Below are positions 21,237 to 29,899 of a stretch of DNA of 39,905 bases, piece by piece (the stretch's first letter is position 1; every line of letters begins with the position of its first letter). Position numbers and translations under genes: made by a program. The stretch covers positions 1-39,905 of IMG/VR virus record IMGVR_UViG_3300044691_000130. One strand, given 5' to 3'. The notes beneath the pieces are model-generated. The model was not told the origin of the DNA and did not search any database. It saw only the letters and a list, made by a program, of their open reading frames with translations. Origin of the DNA: a virus.

Positions 21237-22970
21237 GTGTTTCAGGGTGCTGATTTTGGCTTCGTCGGCCCGTTCGATGAAGCCGTCGACATCCTGCAGA
21301 ACGCACAGAGACTTCTGAACTGGTACTGCGAGCGTGATCCTGATCCGCGCGCCAAAGAGCAGCTAGCGCTTCTAGGCTGTCCGGGACTAAACCCATTGGC
21401 TCAAGGGGTAGTGGGACAAGTTCGTGGCGCCTGGCCGCTCCCAGGCGGTAACCAAGCATTGGTTGCCATAAGCAGCTTCCTGTACCTGATGACCATCACG
21501 GTACCGGCGACACAGACGAGCATCCCGCAGTATTCACTCACCCAAGTCGGGACGCTCCTGACCAATTCAGGACCGGTGGTGATGCGCGATAACGGGGTGC
21601 TGACGCTCGGGTTAGGCGGGTATGTACTGATTGTTGATGGCACCTTTGGGTATTACTACTTGCTGTCCGGTGTTCCTTTCCCGAACACGTTCCAAGGTTC
21701 TTTGAGCATCGGCTCACCCACGATCACCTTTCCAGGTGCGTTGCCCAATGGCTTGATAGTAGCCTCTACGCCGACGCTATCCGATACAGGCATGGTGATT
21801 CCTGCCGGAACCAAGGTTTCATCGGTCGACACCATCGGCCTGACCATGACGATGAGTGCGCCGGCGACTGGCAACAGCTTTACCGATCAGGTGACATTGA
21901 CCATTCCGGTATTTGGTCAGATCACGGATCCAGGACTGCCCGCAAATCCACAACGACTCTGGTTCATCGAGGGATGGCTGGGGGTCAATCGAGGTGGAAC
22001 GCGCGGTTATCAAACTACCGGACCCGCCCCGTATTCGATTCTCTTTCCAGGGTTATTCAATGCCCTGAAGGATTCAAGTTCAGACAATCTGATCACGATG
22101 ATGGAAAACAACCGTGAAGCATGGTTGATCGGAGAGCGAACCAGTGAGGTGTGGTTCAACTCAGGGGGCACTAACTTTAGCTTCTCTCGCATCCCTGGGG
22201 TAGGCCCGCAGATAGGCTGTGCCGCGGTTCACTCCATCGCTCGAGCTGGACAGCAATTATGCTGGCTGGGCAAGAACGAGCAGGGCGAAAACATCGTGGT
22301 GGTGAGTTCTCAGTATTCCTGGGAGCGCATCTCGACCCATGCGATAGATCATGCCATTGCGCAGTACCCGGTTGTATCGGATGCGATCGGTTACGCATAC
22401 GAGGAAGACGGGCATCTGTTTTATGTCCTGACCTTTCCGACCGCAGATGTTACGTGGGTGTTCGACTTTACGAGCCAGTTTTGGCACCAAAGGGCCTCTT
22501 ATGATCCCAATGCCGGACTATTTCACCGGCACCGCTCGAACTGCTTTATGGACTTTGGCGACGTTAGAATCGTTGGTGACTATCAAACTGGTCAGCTCCA
22601 CCAAATGTCCCGTTTGTACTTTACTGATGCGGGGGCGCCACTTCGATGTGTACGGCGTACTCCCCATCTGTGGTTGAAAGCGACGCGCGAGAGAATGTTC
22701 TTCTCGCAGCTTCAGATTGAATTTACCCCTGGTGTTGGGCTTCAAGTGGGCCAAGGATCAAACCCGCAAGTGATGCTTCGTTGGTCGGATGATGGCGGAT
22801 TTACGTGGAGCAATGAGCATTGGGTAACGATCGGCAAAGCTGGTGAGACTAAGAATCGCGCCATCTTCAGAGCCTTAGGACGCGCCAGAGACCGAGTGTG
22901 GGAAGTGAACTACACAGATCCCACTCAGCGAGACATCATCGGCGCAACGCTCTATGCGGAAGCCTCATGA
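21237..22970 (+). CDS. Packaged-DNA stabilisation protein, P22 gp10-like
   Basis: 577 aa from GTG 21237, immediately after the gp4-like stop; P22 gp10 is 472 aa. The repeating beta-blade sequences (ENNREAWLIGERTSEVWFN, FSRIPGVGPQIGCAAVHSIA, WLGKNEQGENIVVV, VYDFTSQFWHQR-like) are those of the gp10 family, which closes the portal channel below gp4. The extra length is explained mainly by a module at residues 150-224 shared with the gp4-like protein. Stop overlaps the next start as ATGA. Confidence 0.85.
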   Translation: MFQGADFGFVGPFDEAVDILQNAQRLLNWYCERDPDPRAKEQLALLGCPGLNPLAQGVVGQVRGAWPLPGGNQALVAISSFLYLMTITVPATQTSIPQYSLTQVGTLLTNSGPVVMRDNGVLTLGLGGYVLIVDGTFGYYYLLSGVPFPNTFQGSLSIGSPTITFPGALPNGLIVASTPTLSDTGMVIPAGTKVSSVDTIGLTMTMSAPATGNSFTDQVTLTIPVFGQITDPGLPANPQRLWFIEGWLGVNRGGTRGYQTTGPAPYSILFPGLFNALKDSSSDNLITMMENNREAWLIGERTSEVWFNSGGTNFSFSRIPGVGPQIGCAAVHSIARAGQQLCWLGKNEQGENIVVVSSQYSWERISTHAIDHAIAQYPVVSDAIGYAYEEDGHLFYVLTFPTADVTWVFDFTSQFWHQRASYDPNAGLFHRHRSNCFMDFGDVRIVGDYQTGQLHQMSRLYFTDAGAPLRCVRRTPHLWLKATRERMFFSQLQIEFTPGVGLQVGQGSNPQVMLRWSDDGGFTWSNEHWVTIGKAGETKNRAIFRALGRARDRVWEVNYTDPTQRDIIGATLYAEAS

Positions 22971-23173
22971 GTGATCCAAAGGGGCTGCCTAAGTTTGAGA
23001 TTCCCTTAACCCTCAACGGTGTCACCAATAAGACCTGGTATTTTTACTGGGCCACCCTGCCGCAAGCCGGTATTTCAGCAACCATCGCTACGGCTAAGCT
23101 GACCGGCGGTGGCACGAATGGCTCGATGACATTCGTTAATGGCGTTCTCACCGCGCAAGTTGCGGCGACATGA
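22967..23173 (+). CDS. Small virion-associated protein
   Basis: 68 aa from ATG 22967 (ATGA overlap). A short beta-rich protein (FEIPLTLNGVTNKTWYFYW) with a Gly/Thr-rich end. Lies between the gp10-like and cupin-like genes; P22 has its tail needle gene in this place, but this product is far too short and lacks the needle coiled coil. Function unknown. Confidence 0.6.
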   Translation: MSDPKGLPKFEIPLTLNGVTNKTWYFYWATLPQAGISATIATAKLTGGGTNGSMTFVNGVLTAQVAAT

Positions 23174-23592
23174 ACGAACTGGTTACCACATTGGCCTCAA
23201 TCGAGAGGCTGCAAGCGGCTGCCGCGAAGCTGCCGCAGGCTGAGCTTAAGACCGAACACGCATTCGCGGATGGCATGTATTGCAGAATGCTCTACAGGCC
23301 TGCCGATACGCTAATCATAGGCAAGGTACATCGCCGCGAGCATTTCTATATGGTCATGTCAGGTGAGGTGACCATTGTCGGCGATGGCTACAAAGAGCGG
23401 GTGAAAGCCCCTCGCGTATTTGTAAGCAAACCAGGAACCAAGCGTGCGGTGTACGCGCATGAGGATTCCTTGTGTCTGACGGTGCACAGAACTGATGAAA
23501 CTGACCTCGACAAGATCGAGGCTGAACTAATCGAGGAAGATAAAACCGCAATGTTCGACTCTCACAACAAGCTAATCGGCGCGCCGCAGTGA
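23170..23592 (+). CDS. Cupin-like protein
   Basis: 140 aa from ATG 23170 (ATGA overlap). After an N-terminal helix, residues 34-105 show the double-stranded beta-helix pattern: GKVHRREHFYMVMSGEVTIV resembles cupin motif 1 and the segment from APRVFVSKPG to CLTVHRT motif 2. Only part of the usual metal set (His, Glu, His) is visible, so catalysis is doubtful. It sits in the virion gene block, suggesting a structural or assembly role. The C-terminal helix is acidic. Confidence 0.65.
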   Translation: MNELVTTLASIERLQAAAAKLPQAELKTEHAFADGMYCRMLYRPADTLIIGKVHRREHFYMVMSGEVTIVGDGYKERVKAPRVFVSKPGTKRAVYAHEDSLCLTVHRTDETDLDKIEAELIEEDKTAMFDSHNKLIGAPQ

Positions 23593-24392
23593 GTTGGGTT
23601 GCTGTGGGCGTTGCGGGGGCCGGCCTTATCGGCGGCCTTATCGGTGCTGGTGGTGCATCTGAAGCATCTGCACAGCAAGTCGCTGCGGAACGTCAAGCGC
23701 TCGCCCAGCAGCAGCAGATGTTCAATACCGTGCAGGGTAATGAGCAACCGTTTGTACAAGGCGGGCAGGGCGCGCAGTCGCAGCTTAATTATTTGCTAGG
23801 GGAGGGGACCCCTGGACAGTTTACCCAAGGTCTTGGGATGACTGCAGATTCGAGCTCTGGTGGTGCGTTTGGAAGTTTGAACAAAAACTTCGACATGAAC
23901 GATTTCAAGACTCTGACGCCGCAGTACGGGTTCAATCTACAGCAGGGCGGGCAGGGCACCTTGAACATGGATTCCAATGCGCAAGGCGCGGAATCAGGCG
24001 CAGCGTTGAAGGACCTGCAAAGCTTCAACCAGAACTTTGCGAACAACAGTTTCAATTCTGCATTCCAGAACTACACCACGCAACAGAACAACATCTTCGG
24101 TCGATTGAGCGGACTTGCCAATTTGGGTAGCACTGCAGGCTCCAACGCCTCCACAGGAGCTTCCAGCTTCGCAGGCGCGATCGGCAACACGCAATCGAGC
24201 ATTGGCGCAAGTCAGGCTGCCGGTACGATTGGAGCCGCGAATGCGATCAGTGGCGGCATACAGAGCGGTGCGAATGCGTTCTATGGACAGAACGCGCTGA
24301 ATCAGATTTTGAGCCAAGGCTCGACCACCAAGTACAATCCAGGCGGTAATGGCGCGACCTATGTTCCCGCCACTGATGGCGGCGGAACCTGA
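23589..24392 (+). CDS. DNA ejection protein (P22 gp7-like)
   Basis: 267 aa. The N-terminus is a Gly/Ala-rich hydrophobic stretch (VAGAGLIGGLIGAGGA) followed by an Ala/Gln-rich helix; the rest is low in charge and rich in Asn, Gln, Ser and Gly. This composition and its place first in a set of three match P22 gp7, which is expelled ahead of the DNA to help form a trans-envelope channel. Sequence identity is not claimed. Junctions are ATGA upstream and TGATG downstream. Confidence 0.7.
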   Translation: MSWVAVGVAGAGLIGGLIGAGGASEASAQQVAAERQALAQQQQMFNTVQGNEQPFVQGGQGAQSQLNYLLGEGTPGQFTQGLGMTADSSSGGAFGSLNKNFDMNDFKTLTPQYGFNLQQGGQGTLNMDSNAQGAESGAALKDLQSFNQNFANNSFNSAFQNYTTQQNNIFGRLSGLANLGSTAGSNASTGASSFAGAIGNTQSSIGASQAAGTIGAANAISGGIQSGANAFYGQNALNQILSQGSTTKYNPGGNGATYVPATDGGGT

Positions 24393-25936
24393 TGGCCGAC
24401 GTTAACCCATCTGTTGCGCTAGGTATCAATGCGCCGGATCCCAATCAGGGGTTGCAAACCCTCTCGAAGATCATGGGCCTTGGACAGCAAGGTCTAGCCA
24501 TTCGTGGGCAGCAATCTGAGAACATCACCCGCGCGGCACAGGCCACCGAAGCGCAGCAAAATGCGAAAGAGAAAATGGCTGGCGCGCAGCTATTGAGTGA
24601 TCCGGTCGGCAATGGCCTTGTGGATTCTGACGGCAATCCTACCCCTGGCGCGCAAAAGGCCATCATGGCCGCTATGCCGACAACGGGCGCGCAGCACTAT
24701 GAGGGGATACTCAATGGCGCTCGCTCAAAGATCGAGTTCAACAAAGCGGCCAACGGTTTGCAGGGCGACTTGCGCAATGAGGTGGTGGGTGTCGCTTCTG
24801 GTCTAGCCGCTGATCCAAACGTAAGTAAGGATGACGCTAAAGAGCAGTTCAATGCGTATGTAGAGTCCAAGAAGGGCACTCCGACCTATGATAATGTAAA
24901 GAAGATCGCCGATACCGTTCAAGGCATTGGCGATCATTTGCAGAAGAAGCAGGATGATTCTGGTCTTGTCATTCCCGCTGGCAAAGAAGCGTGGCGCAAT
25001 GGGTATGTGACTGCGGCGCGATCGGCGCTTGGTGCGCCGGCTGTGGTGGGCGCTGGCGGGATTGCTGCGCCTCAAGGTGCCCAAGTCGACACGGGCGCGC
25101 AGATACAGCCCGGTACGACATCACCCCCTTTGCAGGGCGGTGCTTTCACGGCTGCCGGCCAGCCTATCCAGAAAGTCACGCCGCCGACCGTTACCACGAA
25201 TGCCGCAGGCCAATTGGTGCGCGTGGCTCCCGGTGGTGCTGGCGCTTCTGTAGTACCCACAGCAGCCTCGCCAGGGGCACAACCTGGCCAGCCGCAGCAG
25301 AATGCCAACCCGAACGCCGCGCAGGCCTTGGGGCAGCGTGGGCAGGCGGAAGCTGTGTCTCAGCGTGTTTCTCAGGTCCAAGCGCAGGCCGCTAATACCG
25401 TGCAGGCGCAGGATGCTTTGAGCCGCGCGAAAGCGATACTAGAGTCTGGACAATCACCGGATACGGGCACTGGATTTGAGCAAAAGAAGTACCTTAAGAA
25501 CGCCATGTCAAGCTTAGGTATAGACACCCAGGGTGCAGATGACATGAATTCTCTCGCTAAGAACCTCGCAAGATACGAAGCGTCCCGCGCGACCGCTTCA
25601 GGCCTTGGCGGTACAGATGCAGCTCGCGAGCTTGCGCACAATGGCAGTCCGAACACGCAACTCGACAATAAAGCGCTGCTTGGGATCGTGCGTCAATCCT
25701 TGGCGTCTGAGAAGGTCTTATCAGGACTGGCGGCCGTGCAATCAAAAACTAATGATCCGCAGCAGCAGTTGCAAAATGAAACCGCGTTTCGGCAGATTCC
25801 CCATCCGATCGAGACGGTTGAATACATGATGTCGCGCGATAAGCAGGAAGCAGAAAAGTACCTGCAAGAAAAAGGCCTGAGTCATAAAGACGTGGCGGCT
25901 TCCGCGGCTGCGTTGAAACAATTCGGCATCATGTAA
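24392..25936 (+). CDS. DNA ejection protein (P22 gp20-like)
   Basis: 514 aa, second of three ejection-type genes. Ala/Gln-rich helices occupy the first 180 residues (ITRAAQATEAQQNAKEKMAG) and the last 190. A flexible Pro/Ala/Thr/Gly-rich middle (about residues 205-305) joins them. P22 gp20 (471 aa) has similar size and composition. Expected to be held in the capsid with gp7/gp16-type proteins and ejected into the periplasm. One-base overlap with the next gene. Confidence 0.7.
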   Translation: MADVNPSVALGINAPDPNQGLQTLSKIMGLGQQGLAIRGQQSENITRAAQATEAQQNAKEKMAGAQLLSDPVGNGLVDSDGNPTPGAQKAIMAAMPTTGAQHYEGILNGARSKIEFNKAANGLQGDLRNEVVGVASGLAADPNVSKDDAKEQFNAYVESKKGTPTYDNVKKIADTVQGIGDHLQKKQDDSGLVIPAGKEAWRNGYVTAARSALGAPAVVGAGGIAAPQGAQVDTGAQIQPGTTSPPLQGGAFTAAGQPIQKVTPPTVTTNAAGQLVRVAPGGAGASVVPTAASPGAQPGQPQQNANPNAAQALGQRGQAEAVSQRVSQVQAQAANTVQAQDALSRAKAILESGQSPDTGTGFEQKKYLKNAMSSLGIDTQGADDMNSLAKNLARYEASRATASGLGGTDAARELAHNGSPNTQLDNKALLGIVRQSLASEKVLSGLAAVQSKTNDPQQQLQNETAFRQIPHPIETVEYMMSRDKQEAEKYLQEKGLSHKDVAASAAALKQFGIM

Positions 25937-27828
25937 TGGCCGATGACTTCGATCCGCTGGCATACTCTGAGCAGCAGGCACAGCAAGCGCCGCCGTCATT
26001 TGATCCCATTGCTTACGCGCAAGCGGTAGTTGCCGACCCCTCGCGAAAGACCGAAGCCGCAGCTCTTCCTGAAACCAAGAGCGGCGTGCAAAAAGCGCTT
26101 GATGAGATGAATAGCTCGAATCCGGTATCTGAGGCCGCGGGCCATATGATCAGCGGCGTTGGGCACACCATCTTAGGTGGTTACAAGGGCTTGCTTACCT
26201 TGGCCGGTGGCGGATCTGGCGCTGAGGCTGAGGGTCAGGTCAACAAAGAAGCTGCGAAGACCTTTCAGCCGACCACCGCAGGCGGGAAGACTATTACCGG
26301 CGCGCTCGAATCAGGATACAACCCGCTAAATTGGCCGCAGAAAGGCGCAGACATACTGGCTGATAAGTCTGCGGATCTAGGGGCGCCACCATCGCTTTCG
26401 ACAGCTATCAAGGCGGCTCCCACGGCGATTATGGGGGCGCTAGGGCTGAAAGGCGCGCCAGCATCTAGTGAGGTAACGACGGCAGCCGCCGAGACCGCGC
26501 AGAACATGATTAATGCAGCAGCCAGCGGTAAGTCCATGGGTGCTGCGTCGACGGCCGCCAATATTATGCAGATAAGTCCTGAACTGCAAAAAGCGGTTAT
26601 CGATACGACTCGAAAGACCGGCGGCGCTGTAAATCCTGAGATACTGACGCGAAGGATCGAGGCTGATTCATTGCCGGTCAAGATGAATCTGACCGAGGGG
26701 CAAGCGACTCAAGATCCTTCGATCATCTCCAATGAACAGAATATGCGCGGTAAGCATACTGAACTTGCGCAAGCCTTCAATCAGCAGAATGGTGCGCTGG
26801 TAGAGAATTTGCGAGCGATACGGGAATCCGCGGGGCCGGATGTCTTTTCGACCAATCCTGTAGAGCATGGCGATACGCTGATTCAGGCATATAAGGATAA
26901 GGGCGCGGCTGCCGATGCGCAGATTTCAGATAACTATAAGGCTCTCAAGGATGCTGCTGGGGGCGCCTTTCCGGTGGATGCGAATGCGCTTCTCGGCAAT
27001 GCCACTAAGGCGCTTCACAATGATCTTCTGTTCGATCACGCGCCAAAGGCCGTGATGTCGACGCTGGGTAGATTGGCAGACAACGGCAATATGACTTTCG
27101 AGAATTTCGAAGCGCTCAGGACCAATCTGGCTCGAATCCAGCGCTCATCTCAAGACGGCAACGAGCGTGCCGCAGCGGGTGTTATTAGAAACCAGATGGA
27201 GGCATTACCGTTGGCCCCTGGTGCCGCAGTCTTGAAGCCGTTGGCGGATACTGCTAGAGAATCAGCTAAGGCACAGTTTCAGGCGCTTGATGCAGATCCG
27301 GCTTACAAGGCCGCGGTCAATAACGAAGTGCCACCGGATAAGTTCGTCAGCAAGTTCATTACCGGGACTTCAGCTACTCGAGACTCGGTTGCAACGATGC
27401 GTGCCAATCTTGGGGATGATGATCGCGCGGCTCAAACCATGGGCGTGGCCGCACTGGATCATTTGAGAGATCAGGCCAAAATTGACAACATGGGCAATGG
27501 CAACTTCGCGGCAGCCACATTCAATAAGCATCTAGAAGCCATGCGGCCTAAGTTGCAATCTCTAGTGCCACCTGAACAGGCAGAGCAGTTAGACACGCTT
27601 GGTAAGGTTGCCAGATACACGACCGCTCAGCCTAAAGGATCGTTCGTGAATAACTCGAACACCCTGACCGGCGCGTTAGCAAGTCACGGCGCCAACATTC
27701 TCGAAAATGTTGTGCCGTACGGGAATCTCATCCGAAAAGGCGCGGGGATGATTTCTGATAAGGCCGCGGTGAAGCGCGCGCTAGACCCGGCTTCAGGTCT
27801 TGAACGCCTTAGAGAGACCGGTCAGTAG
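25936..27828 (+). CDS. DNA ejection protein (P22 gp16-like)
   Basis: 630 aa, last of the ejection set, near P22 gp16 (609 aa). A short flexible leader (FDPLAYSEQQAQQAPPSFDP) precedes a Gly/Ala-rich amphipathic region at residues 60-110 that could insert into membrane. A long helical body follows. No lytic transglycosylase motif was seen. Its 3' end is overlapped by a small leftward membrane ORF. Confidence 0.72.
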   Translation: MADDFDPLAYSEQQAQQAPPSFDPIAYAQAVVADPSRKTEAAALPETKSGVQKALDEMNSSNPVSEAAGHMISGVGHTILGGYKGLLTLAGGGSGAEAEGQVNKEAAKTFQPTTAGGKTITGALESGYNPLNWPQKGADILADKSADLGAPPSLSTAIKAAPTAIMGALGLKGAPASSEVTTAAAETAQNMINAAASGKSMGAASTAANIMQISPELQKAVIDTTRKTGGAVNPEILTRRIEADSLPVKMNLTEGQATQDPSIISNEQNMRGKHTELAQAFNQQNGALVENLRAIRESAGPDVFSTNPVEHGDTLIQAYKDKGAAADAQISDNYKALKDAAGGAFPVDANALLGNATKALHNDLLFDHAPKAVMSTLGRLADNGNMTFENFEALRTNLARIQRSSQDGNERAAAGVIRNQMEALPLAPGAAVLKPLADTARESAKAQFQALDADPAYKAAVNNEVPPDKFVSKFITGTSATRDSVATMRANLGDDDRAAQTMGVAALDHLRDQAKIDNMGNGNFAAATFNKHLEAMRPKLQSLVPPEQAEQLDTLGKVARYTTAQPKGSFVNNSNTLTGALASHGANILENVVPYGNLIRKGAGMISDKAAVKRALDPASGLERLRETGQ

Positions 27829-27930
27829 GCCAAAAGCAAGCAAGCCGACAATAACGCCGAAGACGTAGCTGCTTAAAAACCAGCCTACGAACAGTCCAAA
27901 TGTGACTGTAAACCAGACGATGACTTTCAT
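27793..27930 (-). CDS. Small antisense membrane protein
   Basis: 45 aa from ATG 27930 on the minus strand. Nearly every residue from 3 to 40 is hydrophobic or small (VIVWFTVTFGLFVGWFLSSY, then VFGVIVGLLAFGLLTGL), reading as two membrane spans with a basic tail. It overlaps the 3' end of the ejection gene by 36 nt and otherwise fills the gap before the tail fibre gene. Such consistent hydrophobicity is unlikely by chance, but the ribosome site (AAGGA directly before ATG, GGAA at -12) is poorly spaced. Confidence 0.45.
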   Translation of the reverse strand: MKVIVWFTVTFGLFVGWFLSSYVFGVIVGLLAFGLLTGLSKAFKT

Positions 27931-27997
27931 TCCTTTGGTTCCTTGTCCTCGAGCGATATGCCCGCGGGCCGAATATTAACCGAGATCGCACTACAGC

Positions 27998-29899
27998 ATG
28001 ACGACCACTGCATTAAGCCCGCTACTGACTTCACAGTTTTTCGCTGCGAATGTTCAATTCCTTGCGCACGGTCAACTTTTTAGCTACCAGGCTGGCAGTA
28101 CGACCCCGATTGCGACTTGGACCGATTCGACCGGCCTAGTCCAGAACACTAACCCCATCATTTTGAATTCCAGGGGTGAGGCAAGTATCTGGCAACTCCC
28201 AAACGTCGCGTACAAATACGTTCTTGAAGATGCTGCGGGCAACACGATTTGGACCCGCGATCAGGTAATCAATAGCCAATTGATCACGTTTTATGGCACC
28301 GATACCGGGGCTGCAAATTCGTACCTACTGACGGCGGCAACGCCCTACACGGCATACGCCAATGGCGAGCTGGTGTTCTTTGTTGCTGGCAACACGAATA
28401 CTGGGCCAAGTACCGTCAATATAAATAATTTGGGCGTGATACCAATCGTCACGATCACCGGCGCGCCCTTGACGGCCGGACAGATCGTGGGCGGAATCGT
28501 CACCGAGTTGATCTTCTTCAACGGCAATTTCCAGCTTCTTTCGATCGGCAACACGTTTGGTGTTGGCGTGGGCACCTTCGGCGCTGAGATCCCGCTAGCG
28601 TCCGCAACGACCACCGATCTAGGTACGACCCAGAATCACAACGTCGCGGTTACCGGTTCGACCACGATTACGAGCTTCGGATCGAATGCAACCACGGTCG
28701 CGCCGATTTACATCGTGCGATTCACAGGAAGTTTGACGCTCACCAATAGCGCGAGCCTGCAGCTTCCTGGTAGTGCAAACATCGTCACGCAGGCAGGGGA
28801 TAGCCTGTTATCTGAGTACCAAGGAACTCCCGGAATTTGGAAAGTCCTGGCCTACTTCTCCGCGACGGGTACGGTCAATAACTCCAAGATCAAGCCGGGC
28901 GATACGGTGATTACTAGCTCGACCACGCTCACGCCTGATCCGGATTTACAGAGCAATGCGCTGACCATCGGGCGCTACTCATACGAGCTGATGCTGACGT
29001 TTGATTCGGTTGCAGCCGGCGCGGGCTTTAAGTTCCAAAACACTGGTTCTGCAGTGGACTCTCGCGGCATATCGCCAGTGGTTGAAACCGGCTTTGTCAA
29101 TGGCGCTGCGGATGGACCTAAGCAGTCCACATTCTACTCAGCGCCCATCTCGTATGCCACGGTCGGGACGGGCGCAGATAGCAATCAGGTCATCTACAGG
29201 GGCTCATTGCTGGTCAGTACACCAGGGACTTTCGGTATCAGTTGGGCGCAGGCCGCAAACACGGCAAGCGCCACGACGCTTCGAGCGGGCTCGTATCTGA
29301 CGCTCAATCTGCTCAATACCGGCACCACCAATTCCGTCACGACACGCATCAATACCACGCCTGGGACGTTCGTCGAGACCGTACCGACTGGCTTTAACAC
29401 CCTGACCATCGAGGTCTTCGGCGCATCCGGTGGCGGGGGCGCACGCAATGTCGTAGGGGCAATCGTTAATGGTGGCGGTGGGGCTGCATCTGGTCCGTAT
29501 TCGCGTACGACCGTTTCGGTCACAGGATTGGGCGGCGACACGCTGAACTACACCGTGGGCGCCGCTGGCATCGCAGGTTCAACGTCAGTCAGCAGCGGCA
29601 CATTATCGATAGCCACCATAACGGCTCCTGGTGGGCCTAACGGTGGCGATGCCAGTTCATCAGCGTCTGGCATTGGCGCAACAGGCCCAGCTTCAACGGG
29701 CGGAACGGTGGTCAATACACCGGGAAATAACGGCGCAAATGGCAATACGAATGCGGGCGGTGGGGGAGGGGGCGCGGGAGGATTTGGACTTCCCGGCATA
29801 TTCGATGGTGGCAACTCAGGCGGCAAGGGAGCGGGAAGCGTGATCATTACGGCGGGAAATGGCGGTGGTGGAATCGTGGTCTTTTCGTACAGCGTATGA
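27998..29899 (+). CDS. Tail fibre with glycine-rich tip
   Basis: 633 aa. Residues 12-90 form an N-terminal domain (LFSYQAGSTTPIATWTDSTG; NTNPIILNSRGEA) also present in the next gene and common to virion-attachment ends of podophage fibres and spikes. The middle is repetitive beta structure. From about residue 470 the protein is glycine-rich with tandem Gly runs (NAGGGGGGAGGFG), like the polyglycine sandwich of some adhesin tips. It should bind a receptor. A 98-nt spacer precedes it; no clear ribosome site was found. Confidence 0.8.
   Translation: MTTTALSPLLTSQFFAANVQFLAHGQLFSYQAGSTTPIATWTDSTGLVQNTNPIILNSRGEASIWQLPNVAYKYVLEDAAGNTIWTRDQVINSQLITFYGTDTGAANSYLLTAATPYTAYANGELVFFVAGNTNTGPSTVNINNLGVIPIVTITGAPLTAGQIVGGIVTELIFFNGNFQLLSIGNTFGVGVGTFGAEIPLASATTTDLGTTQNHNVAVTGSTTITSFGSNATTVAPIYIVRFTGSLTLTNSASLQLPGSANIVTQAGDSLLSEYQGTPGIWKVLAYFSATGTVNNSKIKPGDTVITSSTTLTPDPDLQSNALTIGRYSYELMLTFDSVAAGAGFKFQNTGSAVDSRGISPVVETGFVNGAADGPKQSTFYSAPISYATVGTGADSNQVIYRGSLLVSTPGTFGISWAQAANTASATTLRAGSYLTLNLLNTGTTNSVTTRINTTPGTFVETVPTGFNTLTIEVFGASGGGGARNVVGAIVNGGGGAASGPYSRTTVSVTGLGGDTLNYTVGAAGIAGSTSVSSGTLSIATITAPGGPNGGDASSSASGIGATGPASTGGTVVNTPGNNGANGNTNAGGGGGGAGGFGLPGIFDGGNSGGKGAGSVIITAGNGGGGIVVFSYSV

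Noticed and set aside
27809-27991. 60-aa minus ORF
   Set aside because: Arg-rich shadow of the hydrophobic frame at 27793-27930.
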